A stretch of DNA of 64,000 nucleotides from Mesostigma viride (taxonomy: Eukaryota; Streptophyta; Mesostigmatophyceae; Mesostigmatales; Mesostigmataceae): positions 2,070,619-2,134,618 of the forward strand of contig RPFO01000276.1 of NCBI GenBank assembly GCA_009746045.1. The letters are read 5' to 3'. Below, piece by piece: positions 34,183 through 46,807 of the stretch (the first letter of the stretch is position 1; every line of letters starts with the position of its first letter). The position numbers were made by a program, and so were the translations under genes. Under the pieces are notes generated by a model. It ran no database searches, was not told the DNA's origin, and saw only the letters and a list, made by a program, of their open reading frames with translations.

Positions 34183-34439
34183 TTAAAACAACTAAGCTAG
34201 TATATAAAATTTAGCCTCTAATATCTAATATAATTAGCTTCTAATATATCCGGCTATGCTCACTTAAAGTCGCTCACGTAACGCTGTTATGTCTTAATTG
34301 ATTAACTAATTAACTCTAATAAATATAAAAAAGACAACCAGCGCAGTCCAGAAATCTGAAAGAATCCGGACCTTGGTAGCTCGAGCCTGCTGTTATCTTA
34401 TCCGCGTTTGTCGCAGGAAATGAATATGGCTGCATGAGC

Positions 34440-34731
34440 ATGGCCCTGAGCATCATGGTACATGATACATCATGGTGGTGTGCACAGGTACACTTTGTGC
34501 ATCGAGAGTAGGTGTAGTTTACACCCTACCCTTGCAGGAAGTAGCCCAGAATGTATTAAAAGCCATACATATGCCCCTTCTCAGGGATATGCATGTGCTA
34601 CATGTACTCCGGCCCAACGGAGATATATTCTGATTTGGCACGCCGCAAAGGTGAAAACCATTTGCGTTCCGGTGCCGGTCCGCGGAAAACCCAACGGAGA
34701 TATGTTTCAATTTATTTTAATTTAATAATTA
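34440..34731 (+). repeat. R1 repeat (3' part)
   Basis: R1 body in plus orientation ending in ATATGTTTCAATTTATTTT and an A/T-rich tail, immediately before an ORF1-like remnant. Confidence 0.7.
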
Positions 34732-35594
34732 ATGGCTAAGCACTGGGCAGCACGCTGGCCGGCTGCTGAGCTCCCTCATGCTCCTTTCCACCAGGTGCCG
34801 CCACCGCCACCTCCAAAACCACCGACGCCATCACTGACCAGCTCCTCTCGACATCGACCAGCGCCTCAAGGGCAACGCGCATATCGCCATCGAGTGCCTG
34901 CAAAACACCGGAGGCCTCACTGCCCATGCAGGCGATGAAGGACATTGCCGCTCGGCCAGCACCTGCTGGCCCAGTCGACGATGCTCCTCCCACTCAGACC
35001 TGGGCGGACATGCTGAAGCACCACACCACCCGATGCACCGCCTCCACCATCGCGGCACAGCTGAAGCAACAAACGCTTGGCCTGAGCCGCAAGCTAGGAG
35101 GCCGATCGCCTCACCAAGCTCCCGAACCACAATGTCATTAATTGTGAAAGCACTTCGACCACTGCCGGCAGGCCGGGTGAGGACTCGGAGTCTCTTGCCA
35201 TCGCGTTTAAGCGCGACATTCTTACCCCCATTTGTATGCAACTCACTGCATGGTGAGCTGCAGATGTCGGCTGTCCGCCTTCCCCACGCGCGGGGTAAGG
35301 CTGGCCCGGCTCCCCTGCTCCTCACCTTATAAATAAGTACATGGCGGATAAGCTGCTGTTTCTTAAATGCGGCAAGAAGCTCTCGGGGACTTCCTACATG
35401 CTGGACGACGACCGTTGACCCTGGCACAGCAACAGCGGCGACGGGAGCTACGGCAGACCTATACCGGCTCCATGCATGCAGCTCCAGCAGACCGCTGGCT
35501 GGGGGGAAATTACTGATATACTGGAGGGGGGCGGTCATCCACGTCGACCACAAGCCCTGGCAGGCGCCCCCTGCCACCCCAGCAACCCCAGTCT
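34732..35594 (+). pseudogene. Degenerate LINE ORF1-like remnant
   Basis: Broken frames give Pro-rich then DMLKHHTTRCTASTIA-type sequence. They end with a TLAQQQRRREL segment and a Tyr-Trp/Thr-Gly-Gly-Val-Ile-His-Val-Asp-type end. The same order appears at 36,008-37,340 and, better preserved, at 39,440-39,856. Several frameshifts and stops. Confidence 0.5.
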
Positions 35595-35998
35595 AGGGAA
35601 TACATAGCAGTAGTGTATAGATTAGTCAGGCTTAGCTTATATACGTGGCTCACGCCTATGCGCATGTGCGCCTATAATGGGACTCCCCGAATGGTGCCCG
35701 AGTAAGGCCCACGGACAGTGATGCATTTAGCCAAGCTCTGCCTATGCAGAGAGCTACTCTCTGCTGAGAAGCCATGCCCTAGCCATTGTTTAGCCATGAT
35801 GATCTTCCACCCTCTGTCCGCACCTTAGGTGCTGGAATACATAGCTGCATGGTGTGCACACTTTGTGCACCTAGAGCAGGTGTAGTTTACACCCCGCTTG
35901 CAGGAAGTAGCCCAGAATGCCACTTGTAAGCCAGATGCCCCTTCTCAGGGATATGTGCTACATGAACTCCCAGCAGAGATATGTTACAATTCAATTGG
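35595..35998 (+). repeat. R1 repeat following ORF1-like remnant
   Basis: Begins TAGGGAATACATAGCAGTAG directly after the ORF1-like segment and ends GATATGTTACAATTCAATT. In this arrangement R1 behaves as the 3' end of an ORF1-bearing element. Confidence 0.7.
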
Positions 35999-36007
35999 CA
36001 TCGATCA

Positions 36008-37340
36008 ATGGCTGAGCTCCTCCCGAGGCCTCGCCGGCCTCATCGCCGGCATCGCCTGAGCCCAAACGCAGTCGCTGTGCGGACCTGATCGAGCTGGCAC
36101 GACTTCAAAATCAACTAGTCCCGGCTGTTGGCAACCGGCACGGCCCCGACCCAATCGATCATGGACGACGTGTTTTTCGGTGCACGCACGCCTCGCATAC
36201 AAGTGGAAATTTGTGCCGGCACCTTCACGGCCAGCATTGCCTCAACCCTGCAGGAACGACACCAAGGCCCCGCATTTCAATTCAAGTCGTTGCAGACCTT
36301 CTTCACGTTACCGGCCATCGCCCCCGCCTTCAGCGCATTGCTCGATGTGCTCCCTCCTAGCTCGATCGGGCGCACCGAGGCCGAGATCTGGGATCTCCCG
36401 CCTTCCCCCCCCACCGCCTTCACCGAAACCACAGTTTCGCTCCGGCCATCCTCACCGGAGCTCCTTGCACAGCACGTGACCCCCCTTGCCGCAGATGTGG
36501 CGGCATTGGGCGGCACGCTGGCTCCTGAGCTTCCACACCTCTCCACCGGCCACCACCACCGCCACCTCCACTGAACCACCGACGCCATCACCTGACCAGG
36601 CTGCTCCTCTCGACATCCACCAGCCCCTCAGTCAAGGACAAGACCATCGCCATCGAGTGCATGCCTGCAAAACACCGCATGCAGGCCTCACTGCCCAGGC
36701 GATGAAGGATATTGCCGCTAGCTCGGCCAGCACCTGCTGGCTCATCCGACGATGCTACTAGCTCCTTCCACCCAGACCTGGGCGGATTTGCTGAAGCACC
36801 ACACCACCTCCACCGCCTCCACCATCGCGGCACAGCTGAAGCAACACACGCTCGACCTTCGCGAGGAGGCCGACATCAGGTGCCAAGGGCAGCCATAACG
36901 TCAGATCGGCAAGCACAGTCTTCGACCAGTCGACAGGTGAGGACTCCGAGTCTCTTCACCATCGCATTCAAGCGCGACATCCTTATACCCCCATGGCACT
37001 CACTGGTGAGCTCAGGATGTCAGTTGTCCGCCTTCCCCGCGCGCGGGGCCGGTTAAAGGCGGGACCGGCTCCCCTGCTCCTCACACATGGCGGATAATTA
37101 AGCTGCTGTTTCTTAAACGCCGGAAGAAGCTATCTCAAAGGGACTTCCGACACGCTGGACGCTGACCGTTGACCCTGGCGCAGCAACAACGGCGACGGGA
37201 GCCATGGCCGACCTATACCTCCAGCTCCGGCAGAGCGCAGGGGGGAAACCGGTATACTGGAGGGGGGCGGTCATCCGCGTCAACCATGCACAAGCCCTGG
37301 CAGACATGCACCCCCTGCCACCCCTGCCACCCCAGCCTAG
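36008..37340 (+). pseudogene. Second degenerate LINE ORF1-like remnant
   Basis: Tandem relative of 34,732-35,594 with a longer N-terminal part. It shares the hydroxyl/Pro-rich stretch, the LLKHHTTSTASTIAAQLKQ-type region and the C-terminal end with several indels. Frames are interrupted. Confidence 0.5.
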
Positions 37341-37438
37341 GGAATATATTTATAAGCAGTAGTGTAGATTAGTCAGGCTTAGCTTACTGCACGTGGCCCA
37401 CGCCTATGTGCATGTGCGCCTATGATGGGACTACCAGA
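37341..37438 (+). repeat. R1 repeat, 5' part only
   Basis: Starts TAGGGAATATATTTATAAGC and matches the first ~95 bp of 35,595-35,998, then breaks off. Confidence 0.6.
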
Positions 37439-39170
37439 TTACGACCGCTTTTCTTTGCAGCACTGGCTGCAGCTAACCACAGCAGAATGCGCCGAAATAG
37501 TGCGTTTCTTAGCACAGGAACGCAAGCTCCATGGGGCCACAGGGCCCATCCCCGCCGACAACCAGGAGGCGTTCTATACCAGGCCAGAGCTCCAACAACG
37601 CCTTGCCATCCTGTGCAGCTTCTACCATGGCTACCTATGGACAAAATCGCCGCCATTGAAGATGCGCGCCCCAGCCCAGCCTGCGCGGCCGACACTGAGC
37701 CACATCGGCTTCCTCCCTCTGCAAGGATGACATCCGAGCAGTGCTGGAGGAGCACGTGACCTGGTGCCCCAAACTCACATGTCCTCAATTGAGGACAAAA
37801 TCCTCCCAATAAGGACAGCACCTTCAGCAGCAGGTATTGGCGCGAAACCTTGGTCCCAACGGTCATCTGACCCTTTTCCCGCGAAAATGGACTCGGTACC
37901 CGGCGCGGCGCGGTACTGGGGTCGACAGGACCCGTCCGTACCTGTAAATTATGTGGTGGAGAAAAGTACCTATTTTGGTGGGAACGTTGCAATGCGTGCG
38001 TGTGTTCCCGCAAATTGCGGCTATGGGGTCGAGCCAGGTCCGAGGCTTGCCTGAACTATACAGGCGATCGTTTTGCCCCGGACCAAGACAGAATTATAGA
38101 TCGACATCTAGAGCTTCCGCCCAAGCTGTTTTTGGGGGGCAGTCGCTTTTGATTCTCTAAAAAATTCTTTGATGAACGGAATTTGTCTAGTTTGCAGAAA
38201 AACGGGAGGCGACGTAGATTGCATGACAAGCCGGTATACTGCTCTGTGATGCGCGCTTTTTTCTTGACATTAGCAACGGATACCGTGAGGGTGGGTATTG
38301 TTACGCTTTCGGGTTCAAGGGCGAGTTCTGGGTACAAGTATTTTGGGCGGTTGGAAGCGTTAAATATACCCAGTTTTTATGTCGTCAGATCGTCGTTGCG
38401 CCTGGCGACGACGGCGGTGGGCGCGAGCCATAGATTTCATTTGCCGCAAGTCTGGGTGCTGCCCGCGCGTCCCCATGCTTTCTTTTATAATTTTCGAGCC
38501 TTTCCGCGCATCTGGCCGGCTGGGAGCACGTCGAGAAGCCGTCTCCGGACATCATCCGCATCCGTTTCTTCATATAAATTACGACAACACATGTCGTAGG
38601 TTGTTATTCGATTACATTGTATGATTTCGATTGTGTATTATGCCTAGCCCCTTCATTTTCATGCCGCTGTTGAATGGGGAGAGGCGAGTGTTAGCTGGCC
38701 ACCGTTTTTTCCTTCCGTTCCGTCAATGCAAAGGTAATCGTTATCTGCATGGCCAACGCTGGCGTTAGAAGCAATGCCTTGCTTGCTATGGTAAGCGTAC
38801 GTGTGGATAGTTTCTTGTTGCTGCCTTGTTGCTGAAAGTTTTTCCCAGGCTTTCTGGGATCTTGCCTATATGGTTTCTGACATATAACCCTTTTTCTAGA
38901 GGGAGCTAGATAGAGGAGTTGACCTTGTCATGTTGGCACTCTGCTGCTGTGATAGCCTCTTCGTCTTTGCGATACCTATAATGAGCCCTTTATATTGCAT
39001 GCATGGCTCTACTTAGGGTGCTAAAGCACCATTAATTAATTAATTAATTAAACTCGTGCTCCCGTTGGGGAGTCACGGAGCACCGAAGTGCTTTTAATCC
39101 CTGTGTGTGCACTACAGGAGAAAGGGCAGAGACCCCCAGTCTCCTTCATGCCAAAGGCATGCCACAGCTG
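37439..39170. other. Unassigned region
   Basis: Short open frames (37,422-37,730; 37,764-38,054; 38,379-38,624) with no recognisable domain. It contains the 16-bp palindrome GTCCTCAATTGAGGAC (37,781-37,796), shared with 42,587-42,602, and repeat words CTCGTGCTCCCGTTGGG near 39,050. Confidence 0.35.
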
Positions 39171-39439
39171 CAATCGGGCGCGGCTAGCGAAAAGGACAGG
39201 CTAACGATCCGGCAAACTGTGGGTGCAATAAGACCCATGTGAGCATATCATAGCAAGGAGCGTGGGCAAGTAATCTGAACATAGCCAGGGCGTAGCATGG
39301 CTGTACTAGGACTAGGCTAAGGCTATGGCTGGTTGTGTACCGTGCGTTGGCGGCACGTGACTAGGTGTGTTGGCACAGCTAGGCATGGCTGCCTTAGCGG
39401 CAGTGACGCCAATGGTTACAAGCTAGGGCTATTGCTATT

Positions 39440-39856
39440 CTAGCCCGCTGGGGGCGTCCACATCTTGTGGTTGATCATCAGGTCCCCGCCCCTCCAGTAC
39501 ACCTTGGGCTTCTGGGGGTCCTGCTTATGGCGGAGGTATTCCGGCCACAGGTCGCGTCGCTGCTGTTGCTGAGCGGGGGTGAGGTCGTCATCCAGCGTCC
39601 AGGTGAGGTCGTGCAACCGCTTGCGACGAGAGAGGAACCGCTGCTTATCCTCAGGGGAGGGGAAGGTGAGTAGGACTGGTGGGGGGGCCGCCTTGTCCCG
39701 TGAGTGGGGAAGGCGGTGGCACCCACGCAGTTCTACCTCACCTACCAGGCCCATGAGGGTAAGAAGCTGGTTCTTGAGCTCGTCAGCAAGAGAGGTTGAC
39801 GTCTCACCTGGCTTCTGGGGGAAGCGACGTAGCACCACTCGGCACCATGGTGTCAC
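39440..39856 (-). CDS. LINE ORF1-type nucleic-acid-binding C-terminal domain
   Basis: A 138-codon open frame. It contains a RRFPQKPGETS start, a LLTFPSPEDKQRFLSRRKRL block, DDLTPAQQQQRRDLWPEYL, and ends VYWRGGDLMI...MWTPPAG. The order basic beta-strand, charged helix, DLT-x4-QQQRR helix resembles the L1 ORF1p/Transposase_22 C-terminal half. The N-terminal part is absent, so this is a transposon fragment rather than a host gene. Its downstream flank (39,175-39,439) is the inverse of 43,561-43,810. Confidence 0.55.
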   Translation of the reverse strand: MTPWCRVVLRRFPQKPGETSTSLADELKNQLLTLMGLVGEVELRGCHRLPHSRDKAAPPPVLLTFPSPEDKQRFLSRRKRLHDLTWTLDDDLTPAQQQQRRDLWPEYLRHKQDPQKPKVYWRGGDLMINHKMWTPPAG

Positions 39857-40182
39857 CTAAGCGTCCTACGAAGACCTAGGACCTTACTCGGCCACTGAAA
39901 ACCTGTCCTTACCCTAGTTTGGCTTAGCTAGCTTTCCTTGTGCTCTGCCAAGTGCAGTTGCTCGTATCGGGTTCCTGGCCATATGTCATAGCTGTCCGTG
40001 GGGTGGCCAAGCATGGGCAGCCCCGGGGTGGCTGCCACATGTTAGGGAGGTGTCCTATGGGTTTGGTGACCGCTTGTGGTCCTTGGAAGCATGGTCTGTG
40101 TGTCTCATTCTCTCGTGCATTATAGTGGAGGGTTTTCCTTGGTTGCCGATGCAGGCCCCCCTGCACGTAACAATTCATAATT

Positions 40183-42459
40183 AAGGGGAGGGGACATGCC
40201 TAAAGGGCACTTTTCTGGAAACCATACCTATGCATGTGCAAAAAATCCAATGATGATTGGGGACCATAAATATGATTAAAAAAAAATTTTCCAGCCACTT
40301 GGGGGGGGTACTAGCCCCCACCATACACCGGTAACGCGCTAAAAATAGAAAAAGACGCTATTTTAGTCACATTTTCCCTAGGACAATGGGCAAACATATT
40401 GGGACCAAATCATATATTCCCGCATAGTTCCCCCACTTTTGAGAAATTCTACCTAATTGGGACCAAGAAATAAGAATGTTTACTCACGTTGATGGATTTC
40501 CCGCAAAACAGGTACTTTTTTAATCCAAAAAAAAAAAATCAAATCATAAACACATCATATCATGCTCCACCATATATTCCCAAATATTACAGGTGGGGGG
40601 ACATGCAGCCCCAAATTTTCAGGTCATTCTGACGAGCGCAGCTCTAGTTGATGGATTTCCTAGGTAGCCACCTGTGACGAAGCTAAGGGAGGTTTCTTAG
40701 TGTATCTTACACCATAAACACCCCTTTATCCATCCAAACCATGCAAAAACTGGCCAAACCACATGCTGCCAACCTCTGCACATACGGTACCTCCTATGTT
40801 CAAGGTTTGACGCCATTCTGACAAGAACTGCCCAAGTTACAACCATTCCAAGACGGCCACCCATGTGACTCTACAAGGAAATTAGAGTAACCATTCAGCC
40901 ACACTAGCACCTCCTTCTTCATCAAGGACATCTGCAAACTGACCAAAGCACACATAATTAACTCTTGCACGCTGACGGCAACGCATGCTCAACGTGGGGG
41001 GTCATTGTGACAAGAACTACTCAAGTTGATGGGTTTCCTATATGACCACCTGACAAGGCGCTAAGGACCACTCAGTAAGTTAGTAACCCCACAGTGCCAC
41101 TTCGTATGCCATCCAACATGCACCAAAACCATGCTGAGTATGTTTACAATGTACGAAGGGGTGGCCACGCACCTCATATGTCTTCATCATCCCTCCAGCA
41201 TGGCCAGCCTTGTAAATATGTTCATAGCCTTGACGATGGTAGCCCTAATATGCCTAAGCAGCATTTCCTATGTTTCTCCTAGGTTAGAGTGTAAGGTTGA
41301 TGAAACCAAGCTAATCAACTCAACAACACCTCCTAAACTGTCCTCCCCGGCATGGATGACAAACTGGGACTATGGAGGGCAAGGAACCAAGTAGGAACAT
41401 GGTATATATAGCTTGCATGCAGTCATGCATGTCAACCATGGTTGGCTCAGCACATTGTAGTCTTGTCACATCATCATAACAAAGGAAAGCTCAAACAACC
41501 ATTGGTGACAGCTATCTACATGCAGTCACACAATGCAATATCTCCAACATCATCATCACTAAAACACTTCCATCCCTGCACGATAAAATTCAAAGAAACC
41601 ATTGGCGGCCCTTCAGCGCATGAGCGCTGTGATGCCGCTGAGAAGAGAGGGTGCGTCACTCTCACACAACAAGAAGCGTCCATACGCACAACATCCTTGC
41701 CGGAACACGTTTTATGAAATGCCTTATACCTTCCCGAAGAGCTATAGGCTGCGACTGAAGCGGCCCTGATCACGACATCAACGAAAACAATCTAAAGCTG
41801 CCAGGTATTCGACAACACAACGGCAAGCGACGGCGAGATAGCTGGCGGAAACGGCCCAAAAAGAACGCAAAAAACCTCGAACGATGAGCTCATAGAAGAA
41901 AGCACTGATAGCAGATAACATTCGCGACAAACCTGTACCTCGCTCTCGTAAATCCCTCGCCCAGGCGCGCAACAACCGCCGTTCTTCCATGGACAGGTCA
42001 GACACGCACTGCGCAGGTCTGAACAATTACTTACCGATTATGGCCGAAAATCTGGCAAAAAGCACCAGCTCGGTTTAGAATTCGATGCAAAGGGTATTAA
42101 CGCCTGCTTCACGGTCAAAACAACCCTAAAAACCGCGATTTTACTGCCGCTATCATGAATTCTATTTTATTCCGCGCGACCAAAAAATTCAGATTACCCC
42201 CCATGCCGATGGCATTAAAAAACAACAGCGATATTGTAAACCAGCTGATTTCCGCCACAAACTAACATCATAAACTCATCGTCTTTTAGATTCGAGTAAA
42301 ATTTTTGCATTTCGCCTGCCCTAGTGTGGTAGTTTCGCCTGAACGCAGTCGCCATGGCCACTTCTGCAATGGGTGCGCGCACCGTGCACGTGAAATTTAT
42401 GACCTTCGGTACCGGCGCGAATTTTTTGGCGCCAAAAAATTCGGGCATGTCCCGTCCCC
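40183..42459. mobile_element. TTAA-flanked element, GGGGACATG family, copy 2
   Basis: TTAA at 40,179-40,182 and 42,460-42,463. The inverted ends GGGGAGGGGACATGCC and GGGGACGGGACATGCC differ at one base. It shares with copy 1 the left-end words TGGAAACCATACCT and AAAAATAGAAAAAGACGC, the right-end palindrome around GGCGCC, and an internal CAGGCGCGCAA segment. It is the same size (2.28 kb), strongly diverged inside, with no intact transposase. Confidence 0.8.
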
Positions 42460-42579
42460 TTAAATAGGAAATGCGCACATATGGATGATGTTGCATTGGA
42501 ACTCTCAAACACATCATAAATGATCATGGTTCAAAGCCCCATATTTAATTTTTTTTGTGAGTGAGAGTTATTAACAGCA

Positions 42580-43560
42580 TTGCACTGTCCTCAATTGAGG
42601 ACAAAACTGTTGGGTGTGAGCCACTGGCCATTGGCCAAGAAGCTGACCTCGCTGAACACGACGGTCAACACGGCACCTGGACTCCTGCATGGAGGCCCGG
42701 GTCTCCAATGTGGAAACTCAAGGTCGTCCACAAGCTCCAGCCCCAGTTCACGACGCTGCACAGCGCGGCGCAGGCCGGCATCTGAGACGCACGCTGCACT
42801 TGTCTCTCGCCTAAACCAGGTGGACTGGCAACTGTGCGGGCTGAGTGCGGCGTGCTCATGAAGAAGCTTGAAGCCATCACCGCTCACACCGAGGCCCTGG
42901 CCTCACAGGTCCCAAAGATAGCGGAGCAGACGGCCACCATCGCATCCCAGCCACGGTCCCGGCTGGATGCTGGTGACCTCCCGCCCCTCTCCTATGCGGA
43001 CCTGCTGCGGACAGCGACCGCCTCCACCACCGACGCCATTGCTACGAAGCTCCAGGATCGAGCTTGAAGACCTTCGCCAGGCTAAATGTTCAACGGGAGG
43101 CCACCGACCGCGCCCGCCGCAACTGCCGGGTGGTGCTGCGTCGTTTCCCCCAGAAGCCAGGTGAGACTGACGTCAATCTCGATCCCTTGCCGGCGAGCTT
43201 AAGGACCAGCTCCTTACCCTCATGGGCCTGGTAGGTGAGGTAGAACTGCATGGGTGCCACCGCCTTCCCCACTCACGGGACAAGGCGGCTCCCCCACCAG
43301 ACTTCCTGCTCACCTTCCCCTCCCGTGAGGACAAGCAGCGGTTCCTCTCTGGCTCTCTCGTCGCGCAAGCGGTTGCACGACGGCCTCACCTGGACGCTGG
43401 ACGACGACCTGACGGCCCCGCTCAGCAGCAGCAGCGACGTGACCTGTGGCCTGAATACCTCCGCCACAAGCAGGACCCCCAGAAGCCCAAGGTGTACTGG
43501 AGGGGCGGGGACCTGATGATCTTGAAACCACGTAAGATGTGGACGCCCCCAGCGGGCTAG
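42580..43560 (+). pseudogene. LINE ORF1-like copy with frameshifts
   Basis: Inverted relative of 39,440-39,856 with a longer upstream part (LAKKLTSLNTTVNTAPG... MKKLEAITAHTEALASQVPK). The C-terminal block is split by small insertions around 43,360 and 43,530 but ends with the same VYWRGGDLMI and MWTPPAG stop. Confidence 0.6.
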
Positions 43561-43815
43561 AATAGCTTGTAGCCCTGGCTTGTATTCATTGGTAGTCACT
43601 GCCGCCATGGCAGCCATGCTTAGAATGTTTTCCTAGCCGTGCCACCATACCTAGTCACGTGCACCGCTAACGCACGGTATACACAACCAGCCATAGCCTT
43701 AGCTTAGTCCTTGTACAGCCATGCTACGTCCTGGCTTCGATCAGATTACTTGCCCACGCTCCTTGTTATGATATGCTCACATGGGTCTTATTGCACCCAC
43801 AGATTGCAAATTATA
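43561..43815 (+). repeat. Shared 3' flank of the ORF1-like family
   Basis: Near-copy, in inverse, of 39,175-39,439 (words GGTATACACAACCAGCCATAG and ATGCTCACATGGGTCTTAT). It is the probable 3' UTR of this LINE subfamily. Confidence 0.55.
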
Positions 43816-43923
43816 ACATGCCTCCGTGGGGAGATCATGTAGCACATATTCCGTGATGGATGGGGTGGAGGAAGCCGCGTGATCGAACTATCCTAACTCT
43901 AAGCTAAAAAAATCCTAACTACA

Positions 43924-44939
43924 TTACTCATCAAAACGCCGCCTCCGCTTGGGGGGAGGGGGCTTGCCCACAGGGTCGGGCGTGTGCGCCTTGACAATCT
44001 TCTTCCACCGCGTCTTGTCCTGCATGGCAGTCCAAAGACGGGAGAGAGAGCGGATGCGGTGCTCAAACTGGGCTGGGACCACTAGGTCGTCCAGCAACAT
44101 CTGGATGTAGTTCGTGACAGGCTTTCCTACCCTTTTGGGAATGCCCTCGGGGCCAGGCCAGGTCAGAATGTGTCGCCCTGGCTGGCCAAGCCGCTGGGGG
44201 CCGGCCAGGCCAAGGGCGACCGGTGTCGATCTGGCTGGTGCGAGCAAGGTGTCCTACAAATGCTATCCTACGCTGCCTAATCTCGTCCGAAATACGAGGC
44301 ATGCCATGATACAAAGACTCTGATGACGGACGCTCGGAAAACCCTACGTTAAGGACCTGTCGGAGCATCCTGTAAACCGTGCCGTCTAGCCTAGCTGCCA
44401 GTTTGGGTGGGATGGTCCACGCCTCGGCGCCATACGTGAGCACCGTGAGGACGAGGACCTTGAATAGCATGCGCTTGCGGTGCTCGCCCAGGCCCTTCGA
44501 GCGCCAGTAGGTTTTGAGCGAACGGAGCTTGGCCCAGGCAAGCTAGGCCGATGCGGGTGTCCACATCGTCGGCAGTGTCAGGAAGCCAACTCCCCAACAG
44601 CTTGAAGCGGTCGCGGAACGGGACCTCCGTCCCGTCGAGCAGGCGCGGCAGCGGTGGTGTACTGGAGGCCCCAATCACCATCGCCTCAGTTTTGACACTA
44701 ATCTCCAACCCCACCGCCCGCGCCTCCAGGCCCAGACAGTCCAGCCAGGTCTGAATGTGCTCGGGGCTCTCGATGAGGGTGGTGTCATCCGCATAAATCA
44801 GGTCGGCAAGGCGGTAACCAGGTCTAACCCCGCCGTGCTCTTTCACGTTAAGGATGTCCAAGCCTGGCTCGAACCCCTTCAGAGCAGTAAAGCGCGCACG
44901 TGCCCGGCGCATGACGTGATCCACGACAGTAATGAACAT
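43924..44939 (-). pseudogene. 5'-truncated LINE reverse transcriptase with frameshifts
   Basis: The first frame (44,939-44,391) contains the catalytic Tyr-Ala-Asp-Asp box in LADLIYADDTTLIES and the thumb-side LLGSWLPDTADDVDTRIG. A frameshift near 44,545 moves reading to 44,470-44,063, with VLTYGAEAWTIPP and RRIAFVGHLAR motifs. A second shift near 44,230 gives the basic tail ending before 43,924. These are classic non-LTR RT features; the N-terminal RT part and any endonuclease are missing. Confidence 0.8.
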
Positions 44940-45290
44940 TGTTGGGAGTAAATGTAGCGCATATCCCTGAAAAGGGGCATATGGCTTTTAATACATTCTA
45001 GGCTACTTCATGCAAGGGTGGGAATGTAAGCTACCCTTGCTCTAGGTGCACCAGGGCAACTGCACCCTCATGGTCTATCACGCCGGCTATGCCCAGTTAA
45101 GGGGGAGCATGCCAGGTGGGATGTAGCCCAGAATGTATTGAAAGCCATATGCCCCTTCTCAGGGATATGTGCTACATGTATGTACTCCCAAAGCTGGTTG
45201 TCTCCTTGACATGTACTCCCAACGGAGATATCAAGGAGACAACCAGCGGAGATATGTTACAATTTAATATTTAATTTAATTTTTTTAATG
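44938..45290. repeat. R1 repeats, head to head
   Basis: A minus-sense R1 (44,938-45,114) meets a plus-sense R1 (45,115-45,290) that ends in GATATGTTACAATTTAAT and an A/T tail. The plus copy contains a small hairpin (45,193-45,255) formed by CTGGTTGTCTCCTTGA and its inverse. Confidence 0.65.
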
Positions 45291-46807
45291 GCTGAGGTTC
45301 AGATCGATCTGAAAACTATAGACGGTTTCTAGCAATATCTAGAAAACGTTAATCAGCGTGCGTGATCAGTGCGTTAATGTGCCTAGCAAGAGCAGCTGGA
45401 AGAAGACATGGGGGGCCTAGGCCTCCATCCGGAAAAGATGCAGGACAATATGCCAAACATGGGCCAAAGTAGTAGAGGACAATGACCCCGGCCCCTCCGG
45501 TGGGGCAGAAGCGTCCGTGCACCTACAGTCCTGAAGAATGCCATGGGAGAGACCGCTAGGGTCTGTCTCAATATCTAGATAGAATAGACCGGTAGGATTG
45601 TGTGCCCCTATCCACCCAGATGTCCATCAGGGCTAATACTTCGTTAATTCACGACTCGGGACCCAACGGGAGCACGAGTTTAATAATGTGCCTGGCGGCC
45701 AGGAGTGTCCATGCAGTTGTAAGCACCACTGGTTCGACCGCTGTGTAAGCTCCTGGCCCACGATTTGCACGAGGAATCAAGCACCCTCGATGGTTCAAAT
45801 AAGTACCCTTGGACACGAGGAATGACCCTCGATGGGGTGCCATCCGCAAAAGTTCATGCCAGTCATTACACTGTCGTCAGAAAGCAACAAACGTGAAAAC
45901 GCTAGCTGCCCAAATCTGAGATTCCGCGGAACACAGAAAGTAAGAAAGCCTAGAAGCTACCAGCAAGGAATCGAACATAGGACCTTTGGCATGATTTCGC
46001 GGCTGTGTGAGTCTCCTGATCCGAAGGCATCTCACTTAACGTTTCGAAACAGCCCAACTGCGAAAAACCTCTTTACCGGAGTCATTACATTTGCCATGCC
46101 AGCTTCACGCATGCAAACATCCAAGAAAGACTGCGCAGTGTGCAAATTTACAAATATCGCATCAATTGCAATGGGCGTGGCGTGAGCCAACATCCTGCGG
46201 CACAGAAAGCACGGCCAAGAAAGCGCTGCGTGGCGGTGGCGGCTGGAAAAAATCGGCACCAATGTGGAAGGGCTCCAAAGTATATCTGGCATCAGTGGTT
46301 CAGATGCTCGTATGCATTCTGCGTTACATATTGTGGCGGTTACAAGTGCACGAGACAATCCATCTAGAGCTCTGCATGGGAAAACAGATCCCTCGTATGC
46401 CACATGTGGTGTTGGGACCAGCTGGCTGCATCCTAAATCCTTGGGTAGCATGGATGCCATATAGAGATGTATGGCAATGCATCCCATGGATGAACAAGGG
46501 ACCTAACAGTGCCTGAAAGTGCCTACTTTTCCCGTATGATAAAAAGTAACTGATATTGTGGACAGTCACCTCGCTGAGAAGCTTGAGCGTTCCTACATGC
46601 CCCTTTAGACTTGTGAGGGATGCGGACAGCATTAATTATGCCTGAGAGTGCCGAGTGGTCATCTCCAAGCTCCAGCGGACATGCCATGCCGGAAAAGGAA
46701 GCATGTGTGCTTGGCGCAGGGATTCTGTCACGCAATCCACCACTGCGTAATTGAACCTCAAAACCTGAAATAAAACTGGCGCTGTTCTTATTCCTAGTCT
46801 ATGACCT
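45291..46807. other. Unassigned region downstream of the TMEM115-like gene
   Basis: A dispersed-repeat fragment lies at about 45,580-45,690 (GGTAGGATTGTGTGCCCC and ACGGGAGCACGAGTTTAAT). The remainder has only short frames without known motifs. The 3' UTR of the minus-strand gene should enter its right end. Confidence 0.35.
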
